A stretch of 5,436 nt of DNA, from positions 1-5,436 of the forward strand of contig CAJWBT010000180.1 in assembly GCA_913020235.1 (NCBI GenBank), given 5' to 3'. The DNA is from an uncultured Chloroflexota bacterium. Its GTDB lineage: Bacteria; Chloroflexota; Dehalococcoidia; UBA3495. Positions 5,172-5,436 of the stretch are shown in pieces (positions within the stretch are counted from its first letter, which is position 1; each line of letters starts with the position of its first letter). The notes beneath the pieces were generated by a model. That model was not told the origin of the DNA. It was given only the letters and a program-made list of their open reading frames with translations, and did no database searches. Both the position numbers and the translations under genes were made by a program.

Positions 5172-5345
5172 AGCCGCGGGGCCGAGCGGCTGACGGATTC
5201 CGGTAACACCGGGCCGCCGGGGAGACAGACCGGATATAGCTGGCCCGGTGCAACCGGAGCAGACGCGTGTCATCGAATGGGAGACCAATCGACACCAGTT
5301 GCCCAAGAGGGTATCATAACCTCTGGCGTTTCGAGCTAACCGCCA
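5172..5345 (+). promoter_or_regulatory. Highly structured 5' leader of the thiolase gene (candidate cis-regulatory RNA)
   Basis: Five hairpins follow one another. A: AGCCGC/GCGGCT (5172-5177/5186-5191). B: TCCGGT/ACCGGA (5199-5204/5253-5258), a 2x2 internal loop, then CACCGGGCC/GGCCCGGTG (5207-5215/5242-5250), with an inner CCGG/CCGG stem (5217-5220/5230-5233). C: TCGA, an A-A mismatch, and TGG/CCA closing a GAGA (GNRA) tetraloop (5273-5292), extendable by GTG/CAC past a three-base bulge. D: GCC+AGAGG/CCTCT+GGC (5301-5310/5320-5327). E: TGGCG/CGCCA (5324-5328/5341-5345). D and E share bases 5324-5327 and cannot both form fully. The ribosome site lies 25 bases after E. I recognise no known riboswitch or T-box consensus. 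Confidence 0.5.
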
Positions 5346-5381
5346 GTTCTTACCCACCATGAGTTTACGAAGGAGTCAATG

Positions 5382-5436
5382 ATGCGAGAAGTTGCCATAG
5401 TTTCACCCGTGCGTACCCCCGTGGGCAGCTTCGGCG
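5382..5436 (+). CDS. Thiolase (acetyl-CoA acetyltransferase family), N-terminal fragment
   Basis: Only the first 18 codons are inside the window, reading MREVAIVSPVRTPVGSFG. This is the hallmark N-terminus of thiolases (V-I-V-S-x-x-R-T-P-x-G), which join or cleave acyl-CoA chains in acetoacetyl-CoA synthesis or beta-oxidation. The catalytic Cys and His regions lie beyond the right edge, so degradative and biosynthetic types, or an SCP2-like relative, cannot be told apart. Two ATG codons are adjacent (5379 and 5382). The second is preferred because AAGGAG (5370-5375) then sits six bases away and the chain begins as usual for the family. It is divergent from the TPP-enzyme gene and has a long structured leader upstream. 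Confidence 0.85.
   Translation, partial: MREVAIVSPVRTPVGSFG

Noticed and set aside
5207..5235. Resemblance of the GCCGCC segment to the ZTP riboswitch core
   Set aside because: Only the short GCCGCC piece matches; the conserved bases after it and the upstream helix are absent.
5324..5345. tRNA T-arm (TTCGAGC loop)
   Set aside because: The bases around TTCGAGC do not make the 5-bp T stem with a 7-base loop, and no acceptor, D or anticodon arms fit around it.
1..5436. CRISPR array, rRNA or tRNA genes
   Set aside because: No regularly spaced repeats and no recognisable rRNA or tRNA sequence were found on either strand.

Overview
The window looks like GC-rich bacterial chromosome. Starts follow clear Shine-Dalgarno sites, and three of the four best-supported genes use a non-ATG start (GTG at 1185, TTG at 3920 and 4831). 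The families present (AhpD/carboxymuconolactone decarboxylase-like protein, oxalate:formate-antiporter-like MFS permease, ComE-like TPP-binding subunit, thiolase) would suit an uncultivated heterotroph such as a SAR202-type Chloroflexota. That is an inference from gene content only, because no taxonomic marker is present.

Layout from left to right: (1) 1-294, the open-ended 3' end of an unrecognised plus-strand gene. (2) 295-1184, mostly gene-free, with a possible 35-residue single-span membrane protein on the minus strand (725-832). (3) 1185-1742, a plus-strand CMD/AhpD-like protein with a strong AAGGAGG site. (4) 1743-2434, about 690 bases without a convincing gene but with many hairpins, including a 19-bp near-perfect stem at 2356-2399. 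(5) 2435-2585, minus strand, about 50 codons of coding-like sequence just after the MFS stop, without a good start. (6) 2586-3920, an MFS permease on the minus strand. (7) 3921-4231, a leader or intergenic region with an intrinsic terminator ending 11 bases before the MFS start codon, a segment complementary to its 3' arm, and nested inverted repeats. (8) 4232-4831, a TPP-binding 2-oxoacid decarboxylase subunit on the minus strand. (9) 4832-5381, a divergent intergenic region with a perfect 14-bp inverted repeat and, nearer the thiolase, a run of well-formed hairpins. (10) 5382-5436, the first 18 codons of a thiolase.

The TPP subunit and the MFS permease lie in the same direction, 311 bases apart. 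A working idea is uptake or export of a small carboxylate coupled to 2-oxoacid decarboxylation, next to acyl-CoA chemistry (thiolase). The partner (pyrimidine-binding) subunit normally paired with a ComE-type protein is not in this window.

Only a little over half of the bases are assigned to genes. The most unusual material is non-coding: the structured thiolase leader (about 5172-5345), the possible terminator/antiterminator in the MFS leader (3932-4011), and the long inverted repeat at 5016-5084. All folds were found by eye. No folding energies, covariation tests or database searches were run.
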